A stretch of 64,000 bases of DNA from positions 1 through 64,000 of the forward strand of contig NZ_STGY01000066.1 in assembly GCF_004912275.1 (NCBI RefSeq), in the 5' to 3' direction. The notes beneath the pieces were generated by a model. The model saw nothing but the letters and a program-made list of their open reading frames with translations. It was not told where the DNA came from and did no database searches. The stretch's first letter is position 1, and every line of letters starts with the position of its first letter. Made by a program: the position numbers and the translations under genes. The stretch comes from Glycomyces buryatensis (GTDB lineage Bacteria; Actinomycetota; Actinomycetes; Mycobacteriales; Micromonosporaceae). Below, one piece after another: positions 55,418-63,346 of this stretch.

Positions 55418-56223
55418 CCGCCGCGACGATCGACATCGATATCGAGACCACCGGCCGCCCGAACCCGGTCGACACCGTCCGCCAGACGCTGAGTATGGCC
55501 TGGCGGCAGATGGTCCGCATCAAGCACAACCCGTTCGAGCTCGTCGACCTCTCGCTGAGCCCGATCATGTTCCTGCTGCTGTTCGTCTACGTCTTCGGCG
55601 GCCAGATGGCCGGCTCCACCTCGGACTATCTGCAGTACGTCCTCGGCGGGCTCATCGCCCAGAACGCGATCTTCCTGACCATGTACACCGGCACCGGCAT
55701 CAATGCCGACCTGCGCAAGGGCGTCTACGACCGCTTCCGGTCGTTGCCGATCGCCCGCTCCGCGCCCCTGGCCGGAAAAATCTTCGCCGACATGTTCAAG
55801 CAGGTCTGGTCCATCGTGATCATGCTCGGGCTCGGCCTGCTCATGGGTTTCGAACTCCGCAGTGTCGCCGGGGCAGTCCTCGCGGCGGTCGTGCTCGTGT
55901 TCTTCGCGCTCGCGATCTCGTGGGTCTCGGTCCTCATGGGCGTGGTGGCGGACTCGGAGGAGAAGGTCCAGATCTACGCGTTCGTGATTATCATGCCGCT
56001 GACCTTCACCTCCAGCGCCTTCGTCGACATCAACACGATGCCGGGCTTCATGCAGGCCTGGGCCAAGGTCAACCCGGTCACGCACCTGGCCGACGTCATG
56101 AGGGGCCTGCTCTCCAACGGCCCGATCGCCTCCCCGCTCATGTGGACGGCGGTCTGGGCGGCGGCGATCCTGGTGGTCACCGCCCCGGTGGCGATGGCCG
56201 CCTACAAGAGGAAAATGGTCTGA
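55414..56223 (+). CDS. DrrB-type ABC-2 permease
   Basis: This 269-aa membrane protein has six predicted spans of the ABC-2 family with the conserved DRFRSLPIARSAPLAGKIFADM region after span 2. It overlaps the ATP-binding subunit by 4 nt (ATGA), so the two make one exporter. An N-terminal cytoplasmic Thr-rich stretch of about 35 residues precedes span 1. No TetR regulator adjoins. Its 3' flank holds a HigA remnant. Confidence 0.92.
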   Translation: MTAATIDIDIETTGRPNPVDTVRQTLSMAWRQMVRIKHNPFELVDLSLSPIMFLLLFVYVFGGQMAGSTSDYLQYVLGGLIAQNAIFLTMYTGTGINADLRKGVYDRFRSLPIARSAPLAGKIFADMFKQVWSIVIMLGLGLLMGFELRSVAGAVLAAVVLVFFALAISWVSVLMGVVADSEEKVQIYAFVIIMPLTFTSSAFVDINTMPGFMQAWAKVNPVTHLADVMRGLLSNGPIASPLMWTAVWAAAILVVTAPVAMAAYKRKMV

Positions 56224-56240
56224 CCCTCAACACGCCGATC

Positions 56241-56426
56241 ATGACGCTTGGCGTTAATAACGTCATGCGTTATTGACAGCACAGCATTATCGTCCACGGC
56301 AAGCGACGCATCAGTGCCGACACCGCGCTGCGTCTAGCACGGTATTTCGGAACATCCGATCGGTTCTGGACGAACCTCCAGAACCGCTACGACCTTGAAA
56401 TCGAACGAGACCGGCTCGCTGGATAG
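56241..56426 (+). pseudogene. HigA-type antitoxin remnant
   Basis: In one frame the sequence reads MTLGVNNVMRY, an in-frame TGA (56274-56276), then IIVHGKRRISADTALRLARY, FGTSDRFWTNLQNRYDLEIE and a TAG at 56424. The HGKRRISADTALRLARYFGTSDRFW segment is the hallmark of HigA/VapI antitoxins. The N-terminal DNA-binding half and the HigB toxin gene are missing. It is a decayed toxin-antitoxin locus. Confidence 0.75.
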
Positions 56427-56486
56427 CTACGGCGGATCAAGCCCTACGCTGCTGCCTAGCCGAAATTGATTCGGAGGGAACAATTC

Positions 56487-56693
56487 ATGCCCCGCAAGGA
56501 CGAAATCCCAGGCGCCGCAGTTCCAATACCCTGGAGTGAGGCGCGCAAAGCAATGCTGGAAGCGGTGGGGCGCTACGAGGAAGGGACCGAGCGTCCCTGG
56601 ACGATGCCCAGATCCTTCGGAAAGCCGCCTGAACCGATCTCCGCTTGTACCGCAGAATCGCTGGAGATCGCGGAGGGCTTGGACTACAGGTAG
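56487..56693 (+). CDS. Small hypothetical protein, 68 aa
   Basis: The ORF starts MPRKDEIPGAAVPIPWSEAR and continues AMLEAVGRYEEGTERPWTMP, ending SLEIAEGLDYR. It has no membrane span or recognised domain and is fairly Pro- and Glu-rich. ATG 56487 has GGAGGG 7 nt upstream, a good ribosome binding site. It follows the HigA remnant directly and ends inside a perfect 14-bp hairpin shared with the EamA gene. It is a likely real small gene of unknown function. Confidence 0.6.
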   Translation: MPRKDEIPGAAVPIPWSEARKAMLEAVGRYEEGTERPWTMPRSFGKPPEPISACTAESLEIAEGLDYR

Positions 56694-56705
56694 CCCTCCG
56701 CGATC
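56666..56705. terminator. Bidirectional terminator overlapping the 68-aa ORF end
   Basis: Perfect 14-bp arms GATCGCGGAGGGCT (56666-56679) and AGCCCTCCGCGATC (56692-56705) with a 12-nt loop that contains the stop codon. It separates the small ORF from the convergent EamA gene. Confidence 0.8.
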
Positions 56706-56710
56706 GTCGA

Positions 56711-57622
56711 TCAGACGCGGGCCGGTTCGAGCGTCTTGAGCGGGGCCAGCGGGGCGGCCGGGGTCTTCGGCCGATTGCCGAGCTGGCTGATGATCATGGC
56801 GCCCAGGGCCACCGCGAAGCCCGCGGTCTGCCAGGCCGTGAAGGTCTGACCCAGGACCAGCCAGCCGAGGAAGGCGGCGGTCAAGGGGGAGAACAGACCC
56901 AGGAAGCTCATCGGGACCACTGAAAGCCGCCCGATGCCGCGGAACCACAGCCAGTAGCCCAGCGCGGTGTTGATCAGGCCGAGGTAGGCGTAGCCGACCA
57001 GGTTCTGCCCCGTCAGGTTCGGGATCGCCCTTTCGACCGCGAAGGCCACGGGGACGAGCAGCAGGCCGCCCGCGGTCAACTGCCAACCGGCCAGCGCGGC
57101 CGGTCCGGCATTGTCGGGTTTGCCCCAGCGCTTGGTGAGGACCACGGCGACGGCCATCGAGATCGCGCCGCCGACGCCCGCGAGGACGCCGATCAGGTCG
57201 AGCCGCGCCTCGGCGGTGAGGGCGACCATCGCCACCCCCGCGACGCCGGCGAAGCCGAGCAGCCAGTTCCGCAGCCGGACCTTCGCCCTGAGGATGACGA
57301 TGCTCGCGGCGGTCGTGGCCAGGGGCCCGATCGCGGCCGCGACGGCGGCGACGCCACCGGGGAGGCGGTAGGTGGCGATGAACAGCAGCGCGAAGAACAC
57401 GGCGATGTTCAAGGTGCCGATCACCGCCGACTTCCACCACCAGGATCCTCTTGGGAGCCTTCGTGACAGGAGGATCAGGAGGAGGCCTGCGGGGAGGGCT
57501 CGGAGCAGGGCGGTGAGGAAGGGGCGGTCCGCCGGGAGGAACTCGGTGGTCACGAGGTAGGTGGTGCCCCACATGACCGGTGCGAGGGCGGTCAGCAGGA
57601 TGTCCTTGGTGCTGCGGTTCAT
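56711..57622 (-). CDS. EamA-family (DMT) exporter
   Basis: This 303-aa membrane protein has ten predicted spans and two EamA repeats, beginning APVMWGTTYLVTTEFLPADRP and repeating at AAISMAVAVVLTKRWG in the second half. Family members export amino acids or metabolites. ATG 57622 has AAGGAG 7-8 nt upstream. It is divergent from a MarR regulator with an operator-like repeat between them, so expression is probably controlled by that regulator. Confidence 0.92.
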   Translation of the reverse strand: MNRSTKDILLTALAPVMWGTTYLVTTEFLPADRPFLTALLRALPAGLLLILLSRRLPRGSWWWKSAVIGTLNIAVFFALLFIATYRLPGGVAAVAAAIGPLATTAASIVILRAKVRLRNWLLGFAGVAGVAMVALTAEARLDLIGVLAGVGGAISMAVAVVLTKRWGKPDNAGPAALAGWQLTAGGLLLVPVAFAVERAIPNLTGQNLVGYAYLGLINTALGYWLWFRGIGRLSVVPMSFLGLFSPLTAAFLGWLVLGQTFTAWQTAGFAVALGAMIISQLGNRPKTPAAPLAPLKTLEPARV

Positions 57623-57645
57623 CGGGGGCTCCTTGAAGTTCCTTG

Positions 57646-57681
57646 AAGTAGCTTGTATAAAAGTAGCTTAGATTCAAGCTA
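57646..57681. promoter_or_regulatory. MarR operator-like repeats
   Basis: The palindrome TAGCTTAGATTCAAGCTA (57664-57681; arms TAGCTT/AAGCTA) is preceded by a direct copy AAGTAGCTT (57646-57654) of its left part (57661-57669). It lies between the EamA start and the MarR gene, next to AT-rich promoter sequence. Confidence 0.65.
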
Positions 57682-57756
57682 GTATTGGTCAAGATTCTTG
57701 AGGTTGAGTTAGATCACTCCGAGGTACCTCCTCGGTGTTCGGGCAGGTGGGACAGA

Positions 57757-58269
57757 ATGTCAGCTATGAATGAGGACGCCGTGGACCGCATCGTCGCGCA
57801 GTGGCGCCGGGAGATGCCCGACCTCGAACTCGACGCGATGGCCGCCTTCGGGCGCATCCACCGCGTCTCGAGAAAGGTCGGCGACCGCAACCACGCGGCG
57901 TTCGCCGAGTTCGGCATCGGGCGCAACGAGTTCGACGTCCTCGCCAGTCTGCGTCGTTCCGGCGAGCCGTTCACGCTCTCGCCCAAGCAGATCGGCGCGA
58001 GTCTCATGCTCAGCTCCGGCGGACTCACCGGGCGGCTCGACAAGCTCGAATCGGCAGGGTTCGTCGAACGCCTTCCCGATCCCAGCGATCGCAGGGGACT
58101 GAAGATCCGGCTCACGGAAGCGGGACGCGAAGCCGTCGAAGGTGCGCTGCGGGCCGAACTGGTGATCTTGGAGGATGCGCTCTCGGAACTCGATGCCAAG
58201 GAGCGCAAGGATCTCGGCGCTCTCCTGCGGAAGCTCCACGCCGGATTCGAGGATCAGCCGTTCGGCTAG
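57757..58269 (+). CDS. MarR-family transcriptional regulator
   Basis: This 170-aa regulator has the MarR winged helix with recognition helix region SPKQIGASLMLSSGGLTGRLDKLE and wing DPSDRRGLKIRLTEAG. A C-terminal dimerisation helix follows. It starts at ATG 57757 (MSAMNED) or nine bases later at 57766. It is divergent from the EamA exporter and is probably its repressor, relieved by an unknown small molecule. Confidence 0.92.
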   Translation: MSAMNEDAVDRIVAQWRREMPDLELDAMAAFGRIHRVSRKVGDRNHAAFAEFGIGRNEFDVLASLRRSGEPFTLSPKQIGASLMLSSGGLTGRLDKLESAGFVERLPDPSDRRGLKIRLTEAGREAVEGALRAELVILEDALSELDAKERKDLGALLRKLHAGFEDQPFG

Positions 58270-58486
58270 TCGGGTTTCAGCTTTTCGCGGACCCCACCGT
58301 TTTGCGTCGCGCCCATATACTGGGGTGCGGAACCCAAATCACAAGACACCTCAGCGGTCCTACCCGCTTGGGAGTTCATTAGGACAGTCCTACTCGGACA
58401 AAACGCGCATGGCCCTAGCCGCGCATTCCCATTCACTGCCAGGGCTCATGCCACGCACCTATCTGCTGTAAAGCGAGGGACAGGCT

Positions 58487-59758
58487 ATGACCGAGAACCG
58501 AGGCCGTACGGCCTTCGATCCAGTCCTGTACTGGAACGATACGCTATTGGAAACCTATAGGGAAGTGGGTGGAGCGCCAGGTCCGCTCGCCCGGTCCGGG
58601 GCAATGCTCCATGCGGCCCAATGGGACGCACTCGTATCGGTCTCCCGCAAGGGAACCCCCTACCAGTCGCAGACTCCCGAGCTGCCCGACGACGAGAACC
58701 CGCCGGCCCTCGAAGCGGCCCTGAGCTACGCCGCCTATGAGGTCCTTCGCTCCGTCTACTCCGGACGCGACTACGGCACCGCGCTCGACGAGGCCGTCTC
58801 CCGGTTCAAGGGCGAGTACACCCCGATCCAGCTCATCCGGGGCGCCCGCATCGGCGAGGCCGTCGCCGAGGCGATCGTGGCGGCCCGCGCATCAGACGGC
58901 GCGAACGGCGACGACTCCTACGAGTCCGAACTCGTCCCCGGCGCCTGGCGCCCCACCGCCTCGGGCGCGGCCGCGACCCCGCAGTGGGGCAAGGTCGCCC
59001 CCTTCACGCTCAAGCACGGTGGCCAGTTCCGGCCCTCACCGCCGGACGACTGCCCCGACTACGCGCGACTGCTGGCGTCCCCGCTGTACGAGCGCCAGCT
59101 CGAAGAGGTCCGCGCCCTCGGCGAGAAGGACTCCCGCGCCCGCACCAGGGCAGAGACCCGGATCGGCTTCTTCTGGGCCAACGACCTCGACGGCACCTAC
59201 AAGCCGCCCGGGCAGCTGTTCGACGCCACCAAGCGCCTGTCGATCGAGGCCGGCCTGGGCGTGGAGCAGAACGTCCGACTCTTCGGACTCCTCGGCCTGG
59301 CCTTGGCCGACGCGGGCATCGCCGCATGGGACTCCAAGTACCTCAGCAATATCGACCTGTGGCGTCCCGAGCAGGCCATCCGATACGCCGACCGCGACGG
59401 CCGGCCCGACACCAACCCCGACCACGGCTGGGTGCCGCTGTCGCAGGACCGCAAGGGCGAGCCGTTCTCCCCGAACTTCCCCGCCTACGTCTCCGGCCAC
59501 GCCACGTTCGGCGGCGCCTGGGCGGCGGTGCTGCGCCTGTTCTTCGACGCCGACAACGTGCCCTTCACCGTCGGCACCGAGGACCCGCACTCAGGGAACG
59601 GCGAGACCCGCGACTTCGAGTCGTTCACCGCCGCAGCGGAAGAGAACGCCCGCAGCCGCGTCTTCCTCGGCGTCCACTACCAGTTCGACGGGGACGCCGG
59701 GAACAAGCTGGGCGCCCGGGTCGGCGAGCACGTCTTCGCCAACCACCTGCGCGCCTAG
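58487..59758 (+). CDS. Vanadium-dependent haloperoxidase superfamily protein
   Basis: This 423-aa protein has the helical PAP2/haloperoxidase fold. Likely phosphate/vanadate-binding residues are in FPAYVSGHATFGGAW (Ser, Gly, His) and RVFLGVHYQFDGDAG (Arg, His), with a Lys in the GTYKPPGQLF region and WRPEQAIRYAD upstream. No signal peptide or membrane span is seen, which fits a cytoplasmic enzyme. Streptomyces members include both chloroperoxidases and acid phosphatases, so the activity is not certain. ATG 58487 has AGCGAGGGAC upstream. The gene is monocistronic with its own terminator. Confidence 0.85.
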   Translation: MTENRGRTAFDPVLYWNDTLLETYREVGGAPGPLARSGAMLHAAQWDALVSVSRKGTPYQSQTPELPDDENPPALEAALSYAAYEVLRSVYSGRDYGTALDEAVSRFKGEYTPIQLIRGARIGEAVAEAIVAARASDGANGDDSYESELVPGAWRPTASGAAATPQWGKVAPFTLKHGGQFRPSPPDDCPDYARLLASPLYERQLEEVRALGEKDSRARTRAETRIGFFWANDLDGTYKPPGQLFDATKRLSIEAGLGVEQNVRLFGLLGLALADAGIAAWDSKYLSNIDLWRPEQAIRYADRDGRPDTNPDHGWVPLSQDRKGEPFSPNFPAYVSGHATFGGAWAAVLRLFFDADNVPFTVGTEDPHSGNGETRDFESFTAAAEENARSRVFLGVHYQFDGDAGNKLGARVGEHVFANHLRA

Positions 59759-59775
59759 GAAAAAGGTACAGAGAG

Positions 59776-59806
59776 CGGCGGCGGGGGCCACTGGCCCCTG
59801 CCGCCG
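59776..59806. terminator. Terminator between haloperoxidase and solute-binding genes
   Basis: 15-bp stem with one wobble pair (59776-59790 and 59792-59806), shared by two convergent genes. A five-A run precedes it on the plus strand. Confidence 0.78.
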
Positions 59807-59821
59807 ATACGTCCGCACCGC

Positions 59822-61246
59822 TCACTCGTCCGCCACCTTGCCCTCGATGGCCGCCCCCAGCGCCGCGCCGAGCCCGTCCAGGTCGGGGCGGGCGCCGTTC
59901 GCGAGCGGGCCGTGGAGCGCAGCTTGGAACGCCTTGCTGAACCCGGTGTACCGCTCGTACTCCGGACGAATGCCCGGCGTCCCCAACCGCTCATCGCCCT
60001 CCAGCGCCCTGAGCAGCTGCTCGGCCTCCAGCCTCGGCACGTCGTCCGCCCCGTCGGTGCAGATCTGGTTCGCCGGCAGGTCATTGCCGTGGCGTCGCTG
60101 GTAATCCTCGATGAAGGCGATGGAGTCGTAATACGACTCGGTGCGGACCGAGGCGAACCCGCCCGAGTCGAACAGCTGCTGCTGGCTCGAACCGCTCGTC
60201 AGGAAGTCGATGAGCGCCCGCGCGGTGTGCTTGCGCTCGGAGAACTCGCTGATGGCCAGGCTCTGCCCGCCGAGCACGCCGCCCGGCATCGGGACCACGC
60301 CGACCTGGAAGCCCTGGTCGCAGTTCTGGAGCTGCCGGAACGCCCGCGGCCAATGCCGCAGGAACGGCGTCCTGCCCTCCTGGAACGCCGCGAGCGAGGC
60401 GTCCTCCTGGCACTGGAGCGACGCCGGCAGGATGTCCGGGACGCGGCCGTCGCGCGACTCCAGCGAGCCGGAGAGCTCCTCGAGCAGCACCACGGCATCC
60501 GAACCCGGGCCGAAATCGATGGACCCGTCCTCCGGATCGGCATCGATGCCATTGGCCAGCAAGTACTCCCACACGTTGACCGTGAAGCCCTCATAGGACG
60601 CCAACTGCATCGCTATCCCGGCCTCGAACGGGGCATCGCCCTCGCCGAGGAACTCGCCCTGACCGTCCAGGACATCGGCGATGACGCTCCGCAGCGAGTC
60701 CCAACCGGTGATGGAACCGATCTGGTCGGGGGAGACGAAGAGCTCGCGGTAGTAGAGCATCCCGACATCGGCGTTGAACGGCAGTGCGTACACGTCGCCG
60801 TCGACGCGCCCGGCCGCGAACGGCCGATCGATGAACCCGCTGTCCTCGGCCTCCTCCAGCCGGTGCAGGTAGCCCTGCTTGGCGAACTCGGCGATCCACG
60901 GCAGATCGAGATTGACGATGTCGACGCCCGGATCCTCGGACTGGAGCGCCGCGTGCATCGCGCTGTACTGGAGATCGGCGACGCCCGGGAGCTCGATCAG
61001 CTGCGCCGTGTATTTGGGGTGCTCGGCGTTCCAGGCCTCGATGAGCAGCCGGCGCTGGCCGCCGGTGCTGTCGTCCCGGCCGCTGTAGACCTTGAGCGGG
61101 TCGTCCTCGGTGACCTCCCATTCGTCGTCGCCGAACGGGACGCACCCGCCGGTCGCGGACAGGAACCCGGCCCCGGCGCCGCCGAGCAGCAGTCGCCGAC
61201 GGGACGGTCCGGGCCGGAGCAGCGGGTGGTTCTCCTTGCGGCTCAT
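59822..61246 (-). CDS. Extracellular solute-binding lipoprotein (ABC sugar-type)
   Basis: This 474-aa protein has a Tat signal with SRRRLLLGG, followed by a lipobox ending in Cys (SATGGC). It should therefore be exported folded and lipid-anchored. The rest is an SBP_bac_1 fold (DPLKVYSGRDDSTGGQRRLLIEAWNAEHPKYTAQLIELPG, FNADVGMLYYRELF). The gene begins 1 nt after the VWA gene, so it is translationally coupled to it, and no ABC permeases follow. It may act in signalling or capture with the VWA partner, not in classical transport. Confidence 0.88.
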   Translation of the reverse strand: MSRKENHPLLRPGPSRRRLLLGGAGAGFLSATGGCVPFGDDEWEVTEDDPLKVYSGRDDSTGGQRRLLIEAWNAEHPKYTAQLIELPGVADLQYSAMHAALQSEDPGVDIVNLDLPWIAEFAKQGYLHRLEEAEDSGFIDRPFAAGRVDGDVYALPFNADVGMLYYRELFVSPDQIGSITGWDSLRSVIADVLDGQGEFLGEGDAPFEAGIAMQLASYEGFTVNVWEYLLANGIDADPEDGSIDFGPGSDAVVLLEELSGSLESRDGRVPDILPASLQCQEDASLAAFQEGRTPFLRHWPRAFRQLQNCDQGFQVGVVPMPGGVLGGQSLAISEFSERKHTARALIDFLTSGSSQQQLFDSGGFASVRTESYYDSIAFIEDYQRRHGNDLPANQICTDGADDVPRLEAEQLLRALEGDERLGTPGIRPEYERYTGFSKAFQAALHGPLANGARPDLDGLGAALGAAIEGKVADE

Positions 61247-61247
61247 C

Positions 61248-63224
61248 TCAACTCCAAAGCCGGTGGAAGAGGCTGTCGAATGTCGACCTGATCTGGTCCT
61301 CGTCCGCTTCCAGGCAGGTGATGCGCGAGTCCGCGGTCATCTCGGTGAACTGCTTGGACCGGCAGGAGGCCTCGCCGACGGCGATGACGTAGACCGAGAC
61401 CTCGGAGTTGGCCACGTAGTCGCCGACCTCCGCCGCGCTGGTCGAGGAGGAGTCCTCGTCGGCGCCGTCGGTGAGCACCACCATCGCCTTCACGTCGTCC
61501 TCCTCCGAGGCGGCCTCGACCGCGTCGACGCCGTCCACGATCGTTCGGTTGAGGTCGATGCCGGTGACCGCTGGCCGTTCGTAGAGGAGGTCGGCGTCGT
61601 CCGGGCTGCGTCCCTCCGCGATGCCGAGCACCTCCACATAGGTGTCCCCGCCCTCGGCCGGGAACGTCCACATGCCGGCGCGGTCCTTGGGATCGAGGCG
61701 GCCCAGCGCCGTCCGGACCCCTTCGACGGCCAGGTCGAAGCGGCTGCGCTCCTGGCCGTCCACGACGTCCATCGACTGCGAGTGGTCGATGGCGAGCAGG
61801 ACATTGGTCGGGACGCGGTTGTCGCCGTACTGCTCGAGCAGCGCGTCGGGCTCATCGGTCGCGAGCGGTTCGGTGTCGTCCTCGAACTCCAGGTCGAACT
61901 CGATGTCGCCGCCGAGCACACCGCCGTTGTGCTCATTGCCGCGGATGCCGAAGGCCTCCAGCGGAGAGGTTTCGTCCCCGGCCAGCCAGGTCGACAACGC
62001 GTCGGCGACCTCGGCGCGTTCCGCTTCCCCCGGATCGCCCCAGCCGGGCCGGACGGCCTGGTAGTCCAGGCCGCCGGCGCCTTGGAGGTAGACCGGCGAC
62101 AGCGCCGCGCGGCCCGTGTCCTCGAGCGGGCAGTTCGCTCCGAGGGGCTCGCCCCGGTTGTAGCTGGACAGCGCCCGCTCGGTGGTGATCAGGGCCGCCT
62201 CCGGTTCGCGAAGGGCCATGTCGCACATCAGATCGGTGTCCGAGCCGGGAATGGCGAGCCCGGTCTGCGCCACCGAGCTGGCCAGGAGTTTCTCCACCTC
62301 GGTGCCGCTGGTCGTCGCGCGTTCGTCATAGAGCGACCGCAATGCGGTCAGGGCGGTGTAGGAGACCGTCGGGTCCGACCTGAGCATTCCCAGCTCATCG
62401 CGCAGCTCCCGCGCGAGGTCGCCCAACGGCAGGACCGACCGCTGCTCATCCTCGTATTCGGACTCGAAGACCGGGCCCGGCACGGCCATGACCAGCGGCG
62501 TCCATCCGAGCGGCCGCGACGAGTCGGGCTCGATGACCCGGTCGCCGCCCGCGGCGACCATGGCCTGGCCCGCGAGTTCGACCTGGGTCTGGGACTCGGC
62601 CACCCACAGGTCGGGCTCGGGTCCGACATCGCGGAGCGGGTCGAAGTCCGCCGGGCCCTCGTCCGAATCGACCGGCGCCCAACCGGCCTCGAAGGCCTTC
62701 CACACCTGGGGCCAGGGCGCGGAATAGGTGGTGATATTGGCTCGCCTGCAATCGGAGCCTGTGGTGTCGGAGCCGTTGAAGTCGGCGATGGCCTGCTCGA
62801 ACCCGTACGCGCCGTCCTCAGGGACCAGGACGGTGAGTTCAATCGGGTCCTGGCAGTCCGGCGTGCGGTCGACCCAGTGGAAGACCGGCACGGACGCGGC
62901 GGTGACGACCAGGATCGGGACGAGCACGGCGGCGATCCGGCGCATCCGCGTCCTGCGGTCGGTGGTCCGCGAGGGCCGGAGCTGGTACAGGAGCCAGCCG
63001 GCGAAGCCGAGGGCGATCACGATCGCCGCGGCGAACGCCGCAGTCCGGACGGCTCCGGTGGCGATCTCGCCGATCGCGGCCAGCGCCGCGCAGAGGAAGC
63101 CGGCCGCGGCGGTGAGGATGCTCAGGGCGCGGTTGCTGACTCCTTGGAGCTCACGCGGACCGGCGGCTTCGGGGGCAGCGGGCGATGCGGGTGGCTCGGG
63201 TTCCTCGGGCGCGTCGGTGGACAA
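61248..63224 (-). CDS. Membrane protein with substrate-binding and VWA domains
   Basis: This 658-aa protein has an acidic Pro-rich N-terminus and three membrane spans (about 30-120: SILTAAAGFLCAALAAIGEIA; AAFAAAIVIALGFAGWLLY; IAAVLVPILVVTAASVPVF). A substrate-binding-like domain (about 125-445, PIELTVLVPEDGAYGFEQAIADFN) follows, then a C-terminal VWA domain (about 460-655) with the MIDAS motif AIDHSQSMD and the TDGADEDSS segment. TTG 63224 is chosen for GGAGG 5 nt upstream; ATG 63275 with CATAAT ahead is alternative. This domain combination is known in actinomycetes, function unassigned. It is operonic with the solute-binding lipoprotein. Confidence 0.85.
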   Translation of the reverse strand: MSTDAPEEPEPPASPAAPEAAGPRELQGVSNRALSILTAAAGFLCAALAAIGEIATGAVRTAAFAAAIVIALGFAGWLLYQLRPSRTTDRRTRMRRIAAVLVPILVVTAASVPVFHWVDRTPDCQDPIELTVLVPEDGAYGFEQAIADFNGSDTTGSDCRRANITTYSAPWPQVWKAFEAGWAPVDSDEGPADFDPLRDVGPEPDLWVAESQTQVELAGQAMVAAGGDRVIEPDSSRPLGWTPLVMAVPGPVFESEYEDEQRSVLPLGDLARELRDELGMLRSDPTVSYTALTALRSLYDERATTSGTEVEKLLASSVAQTGLAIPGSDTDLMCDMALREPEAALITTERALSSYNRGEPLGANCPLEDTGRAALSPVYLQGAGGLDYQAVRPGWGDPGEAERAEVADALSTWLAGDETSPLEAFGIRGNEHNGGVLGGDIEFDLEFEDDTEPLATDEPDALLEQYGDNRVPTNVLLAIDHSQSMDVVDGQERSRFDLAVEGVRTALGRLDPKDRAGMWTFPAEGGDTYVEVLGIAEGRSPDDADLLYERPAVTGIDLNRTIVDGVDAVEAASEEDDVKAMVVLTDGADEDSSSTSAAEVGDYVANSEVSVYVIAVGEASCRSKQFTEMTADSRITCLEADEDQIRSTFDSLFHRLWS

Positions 63225-63346
63225 TGGTGCCTCCGAACAGGGGTGGCGGCGGTGCCGTTCGAATCGTCGGGACATCGAACGAATTCATTATGCCGCAAGT
63301 CGGCCCGCGCCGGGTCCGTCCATTTCGGTCTATCGGGGCGGAATGC

